A stretch of DNA of 64,000 nt from UBA6623 sp965238125 (lineage in GTDB: Bacteria > Acidobacteriota > Terriglobia > Bryobacterales > UBA6623), in the NCBI GenBank assembly GCA_965238125.1, contig OZ250179.1:3410001-3474000 (forward strand), in the 5' to 3' direction. Under the pieces are notes generated by a model that was not told the DNA's origin, made no database searches, and worked only from the letters and a program-made list of their open reading frames with translations. The position numbers and the translations under genes are program-made. Below are positions 1 to 9,386 of the stretch, piece after piece (positions within the stretch are counted from its first letter, which is position 1; each line of letters starts with the position of its first letter).

Positions 1-1
1 C

Positions 2-769
2 TCCGATTTTTCACCCGATGACGAGGGTATTCTCGCCGATCACAACATTGATCTCGCCGGCCTCGAGAAAGTTCCCGGCAAGACGTTCCATTGGGCCGGG
101 GTCTATTCGCGCGATATGAATGAGCGCACAACTCTCACCACCGACCTCAATGTCTTCGCCGACTTCGATCCCAAGCTGCCCGAGGACTATCGCTCGACGC
201 CCTACGCACTGCTGGGCAATATTCACCCGGCGTTGCAGAAGAAAGTGCATTCGCAGTTGACCGAGCCCCGCTTCATCGGCGGGGATACAATGAATTTCTG
301 GATCGAGGGTACCCCCGAGGAGCTGCGCGAGACGATTCGCGACTGGGACTTCATTCTCATCAACGACGAGGAAGCGCGGCAGCTCTCCGGGGATTACAAC
401 CTGCGCCAAGCGGCCCAACGCATTCACGAAATGGGGCCCCACACCGTCATCATCAAGCGAGGCGAATACGGGGCGGTGCTGTTTCGTCCGGAAGGCTACT
501 TCATCACGCCCGGCTTTCTGCTCGAAACAGTCTTCGACCCAACTGGGGCGGGGGACTCCTTCGCCGGGGGCTTCATGGGGTATTTGGCCGGCGAGCGTAT
601 CACCGAAATCGACGAGGCCACGCATTCACAGTTGCGCAAGGCGATGATCTACGGTTCGGTGATGGGCAGTTTCTGCTGCGAACAGTTCGGGGTAGGAAGG
701 TTGCGCACGCTCAGCCGCGACGATATCGACCGCCGCTACCGGGAATTCCAAGCTTTCACGAAGTTTTGA
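2..769 (+). CDS. PfkB-family sugar kinase, 5' end outside window
   Basis: Partial protein of about 255 residues whose reading frame is open from base 2, so the true start lies upstream. The C-terminal half carries the PfkB signature DPTGAGDSFAGGFMGYLA (bases 539-592), whose Asp is the catalytic base that activates the substrate hydroxyl; the following Gly-rich helix binds ATP phosphates. LINDEEA and VIIKRGEYGA are also typical of ribokinase-like folds. It should phosphorylate a sugar or nucleoside in the cytoplasm, but the substrate-binding N-terminus is not visible, so the substrate cannot be named. The family assignment is safe. Confidence 0.88.
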   Translation, partial: SDFSPDDEGILADHNIDLAGLEKVPGKTFHWAGVYSRDMNERTTLTTDLNVFADFDPKLPEDYRSTPYALLGNIHPALQKKVHSQLTEPRFIGGDTMNFWIEGTPEELRETIRDWDFILINDEEARQLSGDYNLRQAAQRIHEMGPHTVIIKRGEYGAVLFRPEGYFITPGFLLETVFDPTGAGDSFAGGFMGYLAGERITEIDEATHSQLRKAMIYGSVMGSFCCEQFGVGRLRTLSRDDIDRRYREFQAFTKF

Positions 770-1125
770 GCGGCGCACCAACTCGAATGCGGGTAAGGCG
801 GTGGCTAAGTCCGCCGCGACAAGGCAACGTCAGGCATGCCCTCGGGAACCGTCAATCGGCCCGGCCGCGGTTTCTTGCTCCTTGGAGCCGCCGGTTTCGC
901 CGGAGCGATCGTTCGGGAGTGCTTGCGTCCTCTCGGGCGGGCGCCCAAAGCCCGAGCCATCCGCCGGAAGTCCGAAGCTCGGGAGCTGTCCCCGATCATG
1001 CCGATCATGCCGATCGGGCGCGCAGGCGGGACAGCCGGCTTACCGTCGCGGGCACCTTCGACGACCGTTTGGGGCGCACCGCCTTGAATCGTGTACACTG
1101 TGAGGTCCCGCCACAAGGTACCCCC
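770..1125. other. Intergenic region without a recognisable gene
   Basis: About 356 bases between the kinase stop and the transporter start. The only structure I see is a short direct repeat of ccgatcatg around 992-1009. An open frame continues through this stretch into the transporter, but its translation is Arg/Ser/Pro-rich and resembles no protein, so I treat it as non-coding leader. Confidence 0.5.
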
Positions 1126-2379
1126 ATGGAATCGACGAAGAAGGCCTTTCATGGGCCTTGGATCATTGCCGCCACTTTCGTGACCTTCGGGCTCTCGACC
1201 GGCTTTCCCTACTACAACATCGCGTTCTTCTTCGACTACTTCCGCGACGACCATAACTGGACGATCGAGCTGGTCACAATGGGCGCGCCGATCGCGGTGT
1301 TGCTGACGATCTGGGCCGGGCCGGTGATCGTGCCGCGCACGAGTCCTCGCAAGTTGATCCTGATCGGTACCGGGCTGACCTTCATTGCCTTTCAATGGTT
1401 CGCGGTCCTGGGCGGCTCGAAGATCGAGTACTTCGCCGCCTGGTGCCTCTACATGGTCGGCTACTTCCTGGCCGGACCTGTGCCGCACCAAATCATCATT
1501 TCCAATTGGTACAAGGAAAAGCGCGGTATGGCGATGGGCATTACCTATGTCGGCGTCGCCGTTGTCGGTTCGATCGGCGCCAAGCTGGGGCCTTGGCTGG
1601 TGCAACAGCTCCCCTATACCGAGGCCCTGCGGATTATGGGCTTCATGCTGCTGATCGTTTGGCCCCTGGCGCTTTTCGTCATCAAGGACAAGCCGTCCGA
1701 CATGGGGCAGCTTCCCGATGGCAAGGAAAGCCCCGAGCAGGTCACTGCGCCGCCCGCGGCCGCGCCGGCGAAGAGTTTCTCCACCCTCATGAGCAGGAAA
1801 TCGTTCTGGTTGCTGCTGATCGGTAGCGCCGCCTCGATCGGATCGATTGCCGCGGTCAACTTCCACATGAAATTCGTCTTTGAGGAACAGGGCTTCACAG
1901 ACCAGGCAGCCCGCAACGTGATCTGGAGCACGGCGTCTTTCTGGATACTGTGGTCGAGCATCGGCGGCCGGCTCCTGGCCGGCTTTTTGTCGGATAGGCT
2001 GCCTCGCAAATTCGTGATGCTGGCTACCTATCTCATCGTCGCGGCGGCGATTCCCACGCTGTTTCTGGTGCGACCCGAGAACCTGGGGTTCGTGTATTTA
2101 TTCGCACTGGTCTTCGGCTTCGCGATGGGCGCCGACTACATGTTGATTCCTCTCATGGCCGCTGATCAATTCGGGCTCTCAAGCCTGCCGCGGGCAATGT
2201 CGGCTATTTTGCCGAGCGACACGATCCTGCAATTTTGGCTGCCGCGCTTTGTGTCGACCTTGCGCACTGCCTGGGGCGGCTACGGCAGCGCCCTGTGGGC
2301 CGTCTTTGGGACCGCGTTTCTAGGGGCCATAGCGATTTCCTTGTTGCCGCGGCATAGTCCCAAGGAAGAGGAATCGTAA
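1126..2379 (+). CDS. Major facilitator superfamily transporter
   Basis: 417 residues with about 12 hydrophobic segments, the usual length and layout of an MFS permease in the inner membrane. The ATG at 1126 (MESTKKAFHGPW) is chosen because the first transmembrane helix starts right behind it; the open frame runs upstream to 766 but encodes a low-complexity Arg-rich stretch. A central loop (KDKPSDMGQLPDGKE) separates the two six-helix halves, and GRLLAGFLSDRLPRK in the second half is a typical loop motif. KDKPSDMGQ-type loops occur in monocarboxylate/oxalate-formate antiporter-like proteins, so an organic anion is a reasonable guess, but the substrate is unknown. Confidence 0.85.
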   Translation: MESTKKAFHGPWIIAATFVTFGLSTGFPYYNIAFFFDYFRDDHNWTIELVTMGAPIAVLLTIWAGPVIVPRTSPRKLILIGTGLTFIAFQWFAVLGGSKIEYFAAWCLYMVGYFLAGPVPHQIIISNWYKEKRGMAMGITYVGVAVVGSIGAKLGPWLVQQLPYTEALRIMGFMLLIVWPLALFVIKDKPSDMGQLPDGKESPEQVTAPPAAAPAKSFSTLMSRKSFWLLLIGSAASIGSIAAVNFHMKFVFEEQGFTDQAARNVIWSTASFWILWSSIGGRLLAGFLSDRLPRKFVMLATYLIVAAAIPTLFLVRPENLGFVYLFALVFGFAMGADYMLIPLMAADQFGLSSLPRAMSAILPSDTILQFWLPRFVSTLRTAWGGYGSALWAVFGTAFLGAIAISLLPRHSPKEEES

Positions 2380-2447
2380 CTCCGCGGCGAGCCTGAAGGG
2401 CCGGGACCCACGAGTGAGGCTTCGCGCCTCAGTCGTCTCCTCACGGC

Positions 2448-3266
2448 ATGCCTATTCCTTTCACCAAGGCCCAAGCGGTGGGCAACGATTTCTTGATCGT
2501 GGACGAAGCCGCGCTCCGTGCCGCCGGCATTGACGAAGCCGGCTACGCCGACCTCTCGCGGCGCATCTGCGATCGGCATTTCGGTGTCGGGGCCGATGGG
2601 CTTGAGATCTTGTTGGAGGCTCCCACCGGAGACGCCGACCACGCCATCCGCATCTTCAATTCCGACGGCAGCGAAGCCGAGATCTCGGGCAACGGCACGC
2701 GCTGCGTCGCGGCCGCGTTGATGGAGGCCGGCAACGCCCCCGAATCGTTGCGCATCGCCACGCGAGCCGGCGTCAAGATCCTTCGGTTGCTCGGACGCGA
2801 AGGCCTGCGGTTTCAGCTGGAAATGTCGATGGGGCGTCCGCGTTACCGGGAGGACGAGATCGGCTGCGCGCTCGAAACCTCGACCGGGCCGCGCACTGCC
2901 ACGATTGTCGATGTCGGCAATCCGCAATGCGTCTTTCTGGTCGACGATTTCGACTGGGACTGGCGGGCTCTGGGGCGGGAAATCGAGACTCATCCACGCT
3001 TTCCCGATCGCACGAACGTCTCCTTCGTCAAGGTCATCGATCGCCACACGATCGACGCGCGGTTTTGGGAGCGTGGCGCGGGGGAGACCGCGAGTTCCGG
3101 GACAGGCTCGACGGGAGCAGCGGTCGGCGCGATTCTTTCGGGACGCTGTGAAAGCCCGATTCGCGTCGTGACCACGGCGGGCGATCTGGAACTCCGCTGG
3201 GAAGATGACGTGGTCTTGGTCGGCCCGGCGGTGGTCGTGTGTCGCGGCGAGTATTGGGACGAGTGA
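2448..3266 (+). CDS. dapF: Diaminopimelate epimerase family protein with the second catalytic Cys replaced by Ser
   Basis: 272 residues, normal for DapF, which interconverts LL- and meso-diaminopimelate for lysine and peptidoglycan synthesis using two opposed cysteines. The N-terminal KAQAVGNDFLIVDE and the first active-site motif SGNGTRC (Cys86) are intact. The second motif normally reads GAGET-x-A-C-G; here it is GAGETASSGTGS, with Ser217 (codon tcc, 3096-3098) in the Cys position. Either the enzyme works with Cys/Ser, it has another activity as seen elsewhere in the DapF/proline-racemase fold, or the gene is drifting. No second dapF is visible in the window. The gene stands alone, about 70 bases after the transporter. 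Confidence 0.85.
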   Translation: MPIPFTKAQAVGNDFLIVDEAALRAAGIDEAGYADLSRRICDRHFGVGADGLEILLEAPTGDADHAIRIFNSDGSEAEISGNGTRCVAAALMEAGNAPESLRIATRAGVKILRLLGREGLRFQLEMSMGRPRYREDEIGCALETSTGPRTATIVDVGNPQCVFLVDDFDWDWRALGREIETHPRFPDRTNVSFVKVIDRHTIDARFWERGAGETASSGTGSTGAAVGAILSGRCESPIRVVTTAGDLELRWEDDVVLVGPAVVVCRGEYWDE

Positions 3267-3318
3267 AACGGGCGGGGGAGAGGCACGCGGCCGGAGCGCG
3301 AGTTCAGCAACCCGAGGA

Positions 3319-3345
3319 GGGCAGGCCTGGAGACCTGCCCCACTG
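3319..3345 (+). repeat. 27-bp hairpin repeat, first copy
   Basis: A hairpin (GGGCAGG, 8-base loop, CCTGCCC) followed by CACTG lies between dapF and glcF. The identical 27 bases occur on the opposite strand at 57012-57038, just upstream of the kinase gene. Identity over 54 kb marks it as a short interspersed palindromic (REP-type) element. Confidence 0.75.
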
Positions 3346-3446
3346 ATCAGCGGGCTGCCGGGAATTGTCAGCGTGGATACGGGCCGACCCGCTTCGTATT
3401 ACACTAAGCGTCTTACGATGGGCTCCGGCTCGAAGGCCCGGCGCTC

Positions 3447-4760
3447 ATGCCCGCGATGACCCCAATCCCCGACGTAGCCCTTTTCGATAAGCCGCAACAG
3501 CGCGACTTGGACAAATGCGTCCACTGCGGACTCTGCCTCAACGCCTGCCCGACCTACCGCGAGTTAGGCGTCGAGATGGATTCCCCCCGCGGGCGCATCT
3601 ATCAGATGGTCCAAGTCGCCGAAGGGCGCATGGAGATCAACGACGATTACGTCGAGCATATTGATCTCTGCTTGGCGTGCCGCGCCTGCGAAACCGCCTG
3701 TCCTTCGGGGGTGCAATATGGCCGCTTAGTCGAGGCCGCACGGGCGGAAATCGCGACGCACCGCAAACCTCCTCTTCTGACGCGGTTTGTGCAGTGGCTG
3801 GTTTTCGGCCATCTGTTGACGACTCCCGCGCTGCTAAAGATAGCGGGATACATGACGTATTTCTATCAGCGGTCCGGTTTGCAAACGATCGTTCGCAAGA
3901 CAGGCATCCTTGATTCGTTGGGGCGAATAGGGCAGCTCGAGCGGCTGGCCCCCGATGCCGAACCGCCTTTCTACTTCGACCAAATCGGCAAGGTCTTCCC
4001 CGCCCATGGAGAGACCAAACACCGCGTTGCGTTTCTGGCGGGTTGCATCGCCAATGTGTCCTTCGCACGGTTGAACGAAGCGACTGTGCGCGTGCTGCAA
4101 CATAACGGTTGCGAAGTCACCGTGACGGCCGGGCAAGGCTGCTGCGGGGCATTGCATGTTCACGCCGGGTTGCGCGAAATGGGCCGACGGCAGGCCTTGC
4201 AAAACATCGAAGCGCTCGAGGGCGGCGGTTACGATGCCTACATCAGCAACGCGGCGGGCTGCGGATCGGTTCTCAAGGAATACCACGAACTTTTCGAGCA
4301 CGACGCTTCGCTCCACGAGCGAGCCAAGGCGTTTTCCGACAAGGTCAAGGATGTCAGCGAATTTCTTACCGCCATTGAGTTCAACCGCGATCTGGGGCCT
4401 CTACCGATCACGGTGACCTACCAAGACTCCTGTCACTTGCTGCACGGTCAGAAGGTGCGGACGCAGCCGCGAGAAATGTTGGCGGCCATTCCCGAGCTCC
4501 GGTTCAAGGAACTGCCCTTCAGCGAGATCTGTTGCGGCAGCGCCGGCGTATACAACGTCGAGCACACGGACATGTCGATGAGCCTGCTTGAAAAAAAGAT
4601 GGAAATGACTCGGCTCACCGGAGCCGATACGATCGCCACGGCCAACCCCGGCTGTCTACTGCAAATGCGCGCCGGCGCGCAAATGTTCGGCGGCGGCGAG
4701 CGGGTCGTTCACGTGGTCGAGTTGCTCGACGAGGCATATCAAAAGGAGGGGCGGACTTGA
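3447..4760 (+). CDS. glcF: Glycolate oxidase iron-sulfur subunit (GlcF-like)
   Basis: 437 residues. Two 4Fe-4S ferredoxin motifs near the N-terminus (C24VHC27GLC30..C34 and C75LAC78RAC81..C85) are followed by two CCG domains: GCIANVSF..GQGCCGALHVHAG and DSCHLLHG..EICCGSAG. This is the arrangement of the electron-transfer subunit of glycolate or lactate/D-2-hydroxyacid dehydrogenase complexes. Family members partner with FAD subunits GlcD and GlcE; neither is in this window, so the partner is encoded elsewhere or upstream. An ATG at 3456 is an alternative start. The gene is convergent with alr. Confidence 0.92.
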   Translation: MPAMTPIPDVALFDKPQQRDLDKCVHCGLCLNACPTYRELGVEMDSPRGRIYQMVQVAEGRMEINDDYVEHIDLCLACRACETACPSGVQYGRLVEAARAEIATHRKPPLLTRFVQWLVFGHLLTTPALLKIAGYMTYFYQRSGLQTIVRKTGILDSLGRIGQLERLAPDAEPPFYFDQIGKVFPAHGETKHRVAFLAGCIANVSFARLNEATVRVLQHNGCEVTVTAGQGCCGALHVHAGLREMGRRQALQNIEALEGGGYDAYISNAAGCGSVLKEYHELFEHDASLHERAKAFSDKVKDVSEFLTAIEFNRDLGPLPITVTYQDSCHLLHGQKVRTQPREMLAAIPELRFKELPFSEICCGSAGVYNVEHTDMSMSLLEKKMEMTRLTGADTIATANPGCLLQMRAGAQMFGGGERVVHVVELLDEAYQKEGRT

Positions 4761-5055
4761 GCGGTTCGCTGTATCCTTTTTTCGCTTCGTCGGACTTCAT
4801 CACGGTCGAGCCGAGTACCGCCGCCGATGTGGCGTGAGGCTCCAGCCCTGCCGCGCCCGAGTCATCGGGACGTATCCGGATTGCAGGCTCGCGAGCTGTC
4901 CCAAATTCGGGGCTACGAACCGACGAATCGGTTCGCGGCATGCGTGGACGCTTACGCCACGTCGGCGCTGCGCGAGGCCGCGCCGGCCCAAGGGTCGTCT
5001 TGGTGAAGCGCCAGCTTTTGTAGTTTCCGCCGCGGCGCTCGACTCGCCGAATCTC

Positions 5056-6159
5056 TCAAACATACTCCCGCCGGACCTGGCTGGAAATCCCGCAAAGCAC
5101 TTCGTACACAATCGTCCCGCACCGGTCGGCCATCGCTTGCGCGTCGAGCGCGTCGCCGATCAGCGTGACTTCATCCCCAGGAACGGCGTCGGGCGCCGGG
5201 CGCACGTCGATGAGCGTCACGTCCATGCTGACCGCTCCGACGACAGGGCAACGCCGATCGCCGACCACGATCTCTCCTCCGTTCGACAGACGACAGTCGA
5301 AACCGTATCCGTAGCCCACGCCCACGACGCCCACGCGCATGGGTTCCGCAGCGCGATACGTTCCGCCGTACCCCAGCAGCACGCCCTCGCGTACATCGCG
5401 GACGCTGAGAATCGGGGCGCGCCACTCTAGTGCCGGCTGCACTCGAAGCCGCGACGCCGGCGCCTCGCCTCGGGCCGAGCTGACATAGCCATAGAGCGCC
5501 AGCCCGGGCCGAACCATGTCGGCACTAAGCTCGGGCCGATAGGCAAGCGCGGCGCTGTTTGCCATGTGGATCAGCGGCGGACGAATCCCCTGCGCGGCCA
5601 ACGCTTCGACCGTTTTCCGAAACGTTGCGAGCTGCCGCTCGGTTTGCGTGCTCGTGAAATCCTGCGCCGAGGCAAAGTGAGTCGCCACACCTTCGAGCCG
5701 CAACCCCCCGGCGGCCTTGACGCAATCGACAATTTCGGCAACACAAGCGCCGTCGAATCCCAAACGCGTCATCCCCGAGTCGATTTCGAGGTGATAGGGA
5801 AGCGTCTTCCCCGCTGTCGATGCCTGTTCGCGCCAGCGGGCGAGTTGGTCGAGGGTTTGCACCATCGGGGTCAGGCCCAGCGCGGCGGCGTCGGGCTCTT
5901 CCCCCGCTTGAAGCCCACAAAGAATGATCAGCTCTTCGGTGATGCCCGCGTCGCGCAGTACCGCGCCTTCGTGTGCCGAAGCGACGGCGAATTGTCGTGC
6001 ACCGGCGTCGGCCAGGGTTCGGGCGACCTCCACGGCGCCGTGTCCGTAGGCGTCGCCCTTGATGACCGCAAGCACTGCGGCCTTGGGGCCGGCGGCTGCT
6101 CGAACAGCACGAAAGTTGTCGCGCAGGCGGTCGCGGCGAATGCGTGCAACACTCCGCAT
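5056..6159 (-). CDS. alr: Alanine racemase
   Basis: 367 residues, standard for Alr, the PLP enzyme making D-alanine for peptidoglycan. The N-terminal strand leads into AVIKGDAYGHG, where Lys34 forms the PLP aldimine. The C-terminal domain has LLGYGGTYRA, the region of the catalytic tyrosine, and later VGAVSMDVTLIDV. All landmarks are present and in order. It faces glcF across a 295-base region in which I see no clear terminator, and it is divergent from the PSCyt1 gene. Confidence 0.95.
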   Translation of the reverse strand: MRSVARIRRDRLRDNFRAVRAAAGPKAAVLAVIKGDAYGHGAVEVARTLADAGARQFAVASAHEGAVLRDAGITEELIILCGLQAGEEPDAAALGLTPMVQTLDQLARWREQASTAGKTLPYHLEIDSGMTRLGFDGACVAEIVDCVKAAGGLRLEGVATHFASAQDFTSTQTERQLATFRKTVEALAAQGIRPPLIHMANSAALAYRPELSADMVRPGLALYGYVSSARGEAPASRLRVQPALEWRAPILSVRDVREGVLLGYGGTYRAAEPMRVGVVGVGYGYGFDCRLSNGGEIVVGDRRCPVVGAVSMDVTLIDVRPAPDAVPGDEVTLIGDALDAQAMADRCGTIVYEVLCGISSQVRREYV

Positions 6160-6390
6160 GGCTGTTCTTCAAGCCTAGCAGTCAGGCTGAACGGAACAGT
6201 TTTCGTGGGGTGCCGGCCGAGGAAACGAGGAGCCCACCACGCGCGGCCTGCCGGGCGTCATCGGTCCATTCGGGTGAGGAATCCCGCGGAATCCTTCGTC
6301 GTGTAGTTTCAGTGTGGGGCGTCGTTTTTGTATTCTGATGAACAGGGGAATCGTGGTTTGTCGCGGTTGCCTTCGGGAGGTGGTTCAGGC

Positions 6391-9114
6391 ATGCGTATCG
6401 CAAGAAAAGTCAGGCAACGGATCGGGCGTTCTTCTCGGGCGGTGTTGCCGTTGGTGGCAATGGGAGCCCTCGGCGTGTCGAGCGCGTCGGCGGTCGACAC
6501 GATCGAATTCTTCGAATCGAAGATCCGGCCGCTGCTCGTTTCGAAATGCTACACCTGCCACACCGACGCCAAGAGCGGCGGACTACGGATCGATTCCCGT
6601 TGGACGTTGCTGCGCGGCGGCAACTCGGGCGCGGCAATCGAGCCCGGCAACCCGGAAGAGAGCCTTCTGATCCAGGCCGTGTCGCACACCCACGAGCGGC
6701 TGCGCATGCCGCCGACCGGACAACTCGAGCCTCACGAGATCGAAGACCTCAAGCAGTGGATCCGCACCGGCGCGAATTGGCCCGATGAGAAGCAGAAGTT
6801 TTTCGTTCGCTCGATCTACCCGCTGCTCGAGGAAAAGTGCCTCGCCTGCCACCAGGAAGATCCGCAAGGCAAGCTGCGGCTCGATTCCCGCGAGGCGGTC
6901 TTGCTCGGCGGTGCTCATGGACCGGCGGTGGTTCCCGGCAACACGGAAGAAAGTCTGTTGATGCGCACTCTGCGTCACGACCACGAGCGCATCAAGATGC
7001 CCCCGACCGGAAAACTTCCCGACGACGAGATCGCTCTCTTCGAACAATGGGTACGCGACGGCGCGGTCTGGGGCGAGACGGGCGTCGAAGAGCTCGAGCC
7101 CTACGAAATCAGTGAAGAGCGCAGGAACCGCTGGTCGTTCCTGCCGGTCACCAGGCCCCCGGTTCCGGTCGTGTCCGATGCGCGTTTCAAGGCGAACCCG
7201 GTCGACCGTTTCATCTTCGCCAAGCTTGCCGAAAAAGGTCTCAAGCCGGCCCCCGCGGCCGACAAACTTACGCTGCTGCGGCGGGCGAGGTATGATCTCA
7301 CCGGCCTGCCCCCGAGCCTGGAGGAGATTGACGCCTTTCTCGCCGACGATGCTCCCGGCGCCTACAAGAAAGTCATCGAACGGCTGCTCGCGTCGCGTCA
7401 ATACGGCGAGCGTTGGGGACGTCATTGGCTGGATCTGGTGCGCTATGCCGACACCGCAGGCGACTCCGCGGACTTTCCGATCCCCGAAGCCTACCGATAC
7501 CGCAACTACGTCATCGACTCGTTCAACAAGGACAAGCCCTACGACCAGTTCGTTCGCGAGCAGCTTGCCGGTGATTTGCTTCCTTATGAAGATGACGATG
7601 ACCGCTGGGAACAGACCCTCGGGACGGGCTACATCGCGATCTCCCGCCGCATCGGCGTGACGCCGGAAACTCTCGGACACATTCGCATCGAAGACACCCT
7701 GAATAACTTCGGCAAGACGTTTCTCGGATTGACCGTCGGCTGTGCGCGTTGTCACAACCACAAGTTCGACCCAATTCCGACCGCCGACTACTATTCGCTC
7801 TACGGCATCTTTGACAGCTCGGTTTACCCCTTCCCCGGCAGCGAACACAAACCCCATCGCAAGGACTTCGTCTATCGCGTTGGACTCGAGAAAGCCGCCG
7901 AAATCCTCAGGGCGCATCGAACCAAGTTGGCGCTGTGGAACAAGAGAGAACGCGAAAAATTCAAGGAATATCAGTCGTTCCAAGACCGCAAGATCACCGA
8001 TCCGACCAGAACGCGCATCATCGTGTGGGACGAGCTGTTGAAGTTGCGCGCGGAGCGTGCCGCGGTGGCCGCCAATTTTCCGCCGATGGAGATCGGTTAC
8101 GCCATCGTCGACGCCAATAACCCGCACGATGTTCGTATCCAAAGGGCCGGCGATCCCAAGGCGTTGGGGGCGGAAGTCCGGCGAGGATTCCTGCAAATCC
8201 TCGGCGGACAAAAGCTTCCCGAAGACGCAACAGGCAGCGGCCGCCGCGAATTGGCCGATTGGATGGCCGATCCGAAAAACCCCCTCACCGCGCGTGTGAT
8301 GGTGAATCGCATCTGGCACTACCACTTCGGCCGCGGCATCGTCGCCACGACGAGCGACTTCGGCGTCAGGGGCGCCGCTCGCTCGCATCCCGAGCTTCTC
8401 GACTATCTGGCATCGTACTTCGTTGACGGCCGCTGGTCGATCAAGGCAATGCACCGCCTGATCATGCTGTCGGCGACCTACCGGCTCAGCGGATCGGAAA
8501 TCGCGGCCAATATCGAAGTCGACCCGACCAACGAATTGCTCTGGCGAGCCAATCGCCGAAGGCTCGACGCCGAGTCGCTACGCGATTCGATCATGCTCTT
8601 GAGTGGCGATCTCGACCTAGCGCCCGGCGGCCGCCATCCGATGCCGCACCACCTGACGTATTTCTACCGTCAGCACGAACCCTTCAATGAGTTCTATGAA
8701 TCGAATCGGCGGACGGTCTACACCATGCAGCAGCGCTTTGAAAAGAACGCCTATCTGGATCTATTCGACGGCCCCGACGGTAACATTCAACTCGCCGAGC
8801 GCAAGTCAAGCGTAACGTCGCTGCAGGCGCTCTTCATGATGAACTCCAAGTTCTTCCACACCCAGTCGGAAGCCATCGCTGAACGCGTCTCCGCCGCCGC
8901 CTCGTCGACCGACGAGCGCATCGAACACGCCTATCGAATGATCCTCGGCCGCCGGCCGCGGGCCGAGGAAGTCGAGAAGGGCGAGCGGTTTCTCGCGAGC
9001 ATGCGGGCAAACCTCGGCTCCACCGAATGCGCCGGCACGCGCTGTGAACAAAGCGCCTGGGCCGGGTATCTGCGGGCGATCCTCGCGGGCAATGAGTTTA
9101 TGTTCGTGGAGTAA
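6391..9114 (+). CDS. Exported two-heme PSCyt1 / DUF1549 / DUF1553 protein
   Basis: 907 residues from the ATG at 6391, preceded by ggagg about 10 bases upstream; a basic N-terminus plus hydrophobic stretch (AVLPLVAMGALGVSSASA) looks like a signal peptide. Two tandem cytochrome-type modules follow: C53YTC56H and C150LAC153H, each trailed by a GxLRLDSR-type segment and a PPTGxL motif. The rest is DUF1549 (HWLDLVRYADTAGDS; CARCHNHKFDPIPTADYYSL) and DUF1553 (MVNRIWHYHFGRGIV; the C-terminal QALFMMNSKFF). Such proteins are abundant in Planctomycetota, Verrucomicrobiota and Acidobacteriota and are thought to act in the periplasm; the reaction is unknown. Two PSCyt1 modules instead of one is a variant. 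Decayed paralogue sequence follows directly. Confidence 0.92.
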   Translation: MRIARKVRQRIGRSSRAVLPLVAMGALGVSSASAVDTIEFFESKIRPLLVSKCYTCHTDAKSGGLRIDSRWTLLRGGNSGAAIEPGNPEESLLIQAVSHTHERLRMPPTGQLEPHEIEDLKQWIRTGANWPDEKQKFFVRSIYPLLEEKCLACHQEDPQGKLRLDSREAVLLGGAHGPAVVPGNTEESLLMRTLRHDHERIKMPPTGKLPDDEIALFEQWVRDGAVWGETGVEELEPYEISEERRNRWSFLPVTRPPVPVVSDARFKANPVDRFIFAKLAEKGLKPAPAADKLTLLRRARYDLTGLPPSLEEIDAFLADDAPGAYKKVIERLLASRQYGERWGRHWLDLVRYADTAGDSADFPIPEAYRYRNYVIDSFNKDKPYDQFVREQLAGDLLPYEDDDDRWEQTLGTGYIAISRRIGVTPETLGHIRIEDTLNNFGKTFLGLTVGCARCHNHKFDPIPTADYYSLYGIFDSSVYPFPGSEHKPHRKDFVYRVGLEKAAEILRAHRTKLALWNKREREKFKEYQSFQDRKITDPTRTRIIVWDELLKLRAERAAVAANFPPMEIGYAIVDANNPHDVRIQRAGDPKALGAEVRRGFLQILGGQKLPEDATGSGRRELADWMADPKNPLTARVMVNRIWHYHFGRGIVATTSDFGVRGAARSHPELLDYLASYFVDGRWSIKAMHRLIMLSATYRLSGSEIAANIEVDPTNELLWRANRRRLDAESLRDSIMLLSGDLDLAPGGRHPMPHHLTYFYRQHEPFNEFYESNRRTVYTMQQRFEKNAYLDLFDGPDGNIQLAERKSSVTSLQALFMMNSKFFHTQSEAIAERVSAAASSTDERIEHAYRMILGRRPRAEEVEKGERFLASMRANLGSTECAGTRCEQSAWAGYLRAILAGNEFMFVE

Positions 9115-9159
9115 GACCGGACTCCTGGTCAGAGGAGCAAGCCTTCCGACAGTGCGGAG

Positions 9160-9310
9160 TTGTGATCGTGTGGGACGAGCTGCTGAAGGTCCGCGAGCGG
9201 CGCGCCGAGTCGCCAAGAAATTTCCGCCGATGGAGATCGGATACACGATTGTCGATGCGAACAATCCGCCTGGGCCGGGTATCCGCGGGCGATTCTCGTG
9301 GGTAACGACT
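9160..9310 (+). pseudogene. Debris of a second PSCyt1/DUF1553 gene
   Basis: About 9165-9268 reads like 8026-8130 of the preceding gene (VWDELLK, FPPMEIGY, IVDANNP) with small indels. It is then joined directly to a copy of the 3' end of the gene (cctgggccgggtat, matching 9056-9090). An intervening stretch of roughly 900 bases is missing. A duplicated stretch with the core tggtcagaggagc (about 9126 and 9315) flanks the debris. This looks like a tandem paralogue reduced by internal deletion; nothing here is likely to be expressed. Confidence 0.75.
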
Positions 9311-9386
9311 CTCTGGTCAGAGGAGCGCGCAGTTACTTCCCGGAACCGGGAGTTGTCGGAAGGGTGTGCGACATAAATGTGGGAAA

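Noticed and set aside
805..1866. 353-codon minus-strand frame over the MFS leader and gene
   Set aside because: Highly charged low-complexity translation, no start context, and it overlaps a clear transporter.
6583..8454. 623-codon minus-strand frame opposite the PSCyt1 gene
   Set aside because: Shadow of a strongly conserved gene with heme motifs; no independent support.
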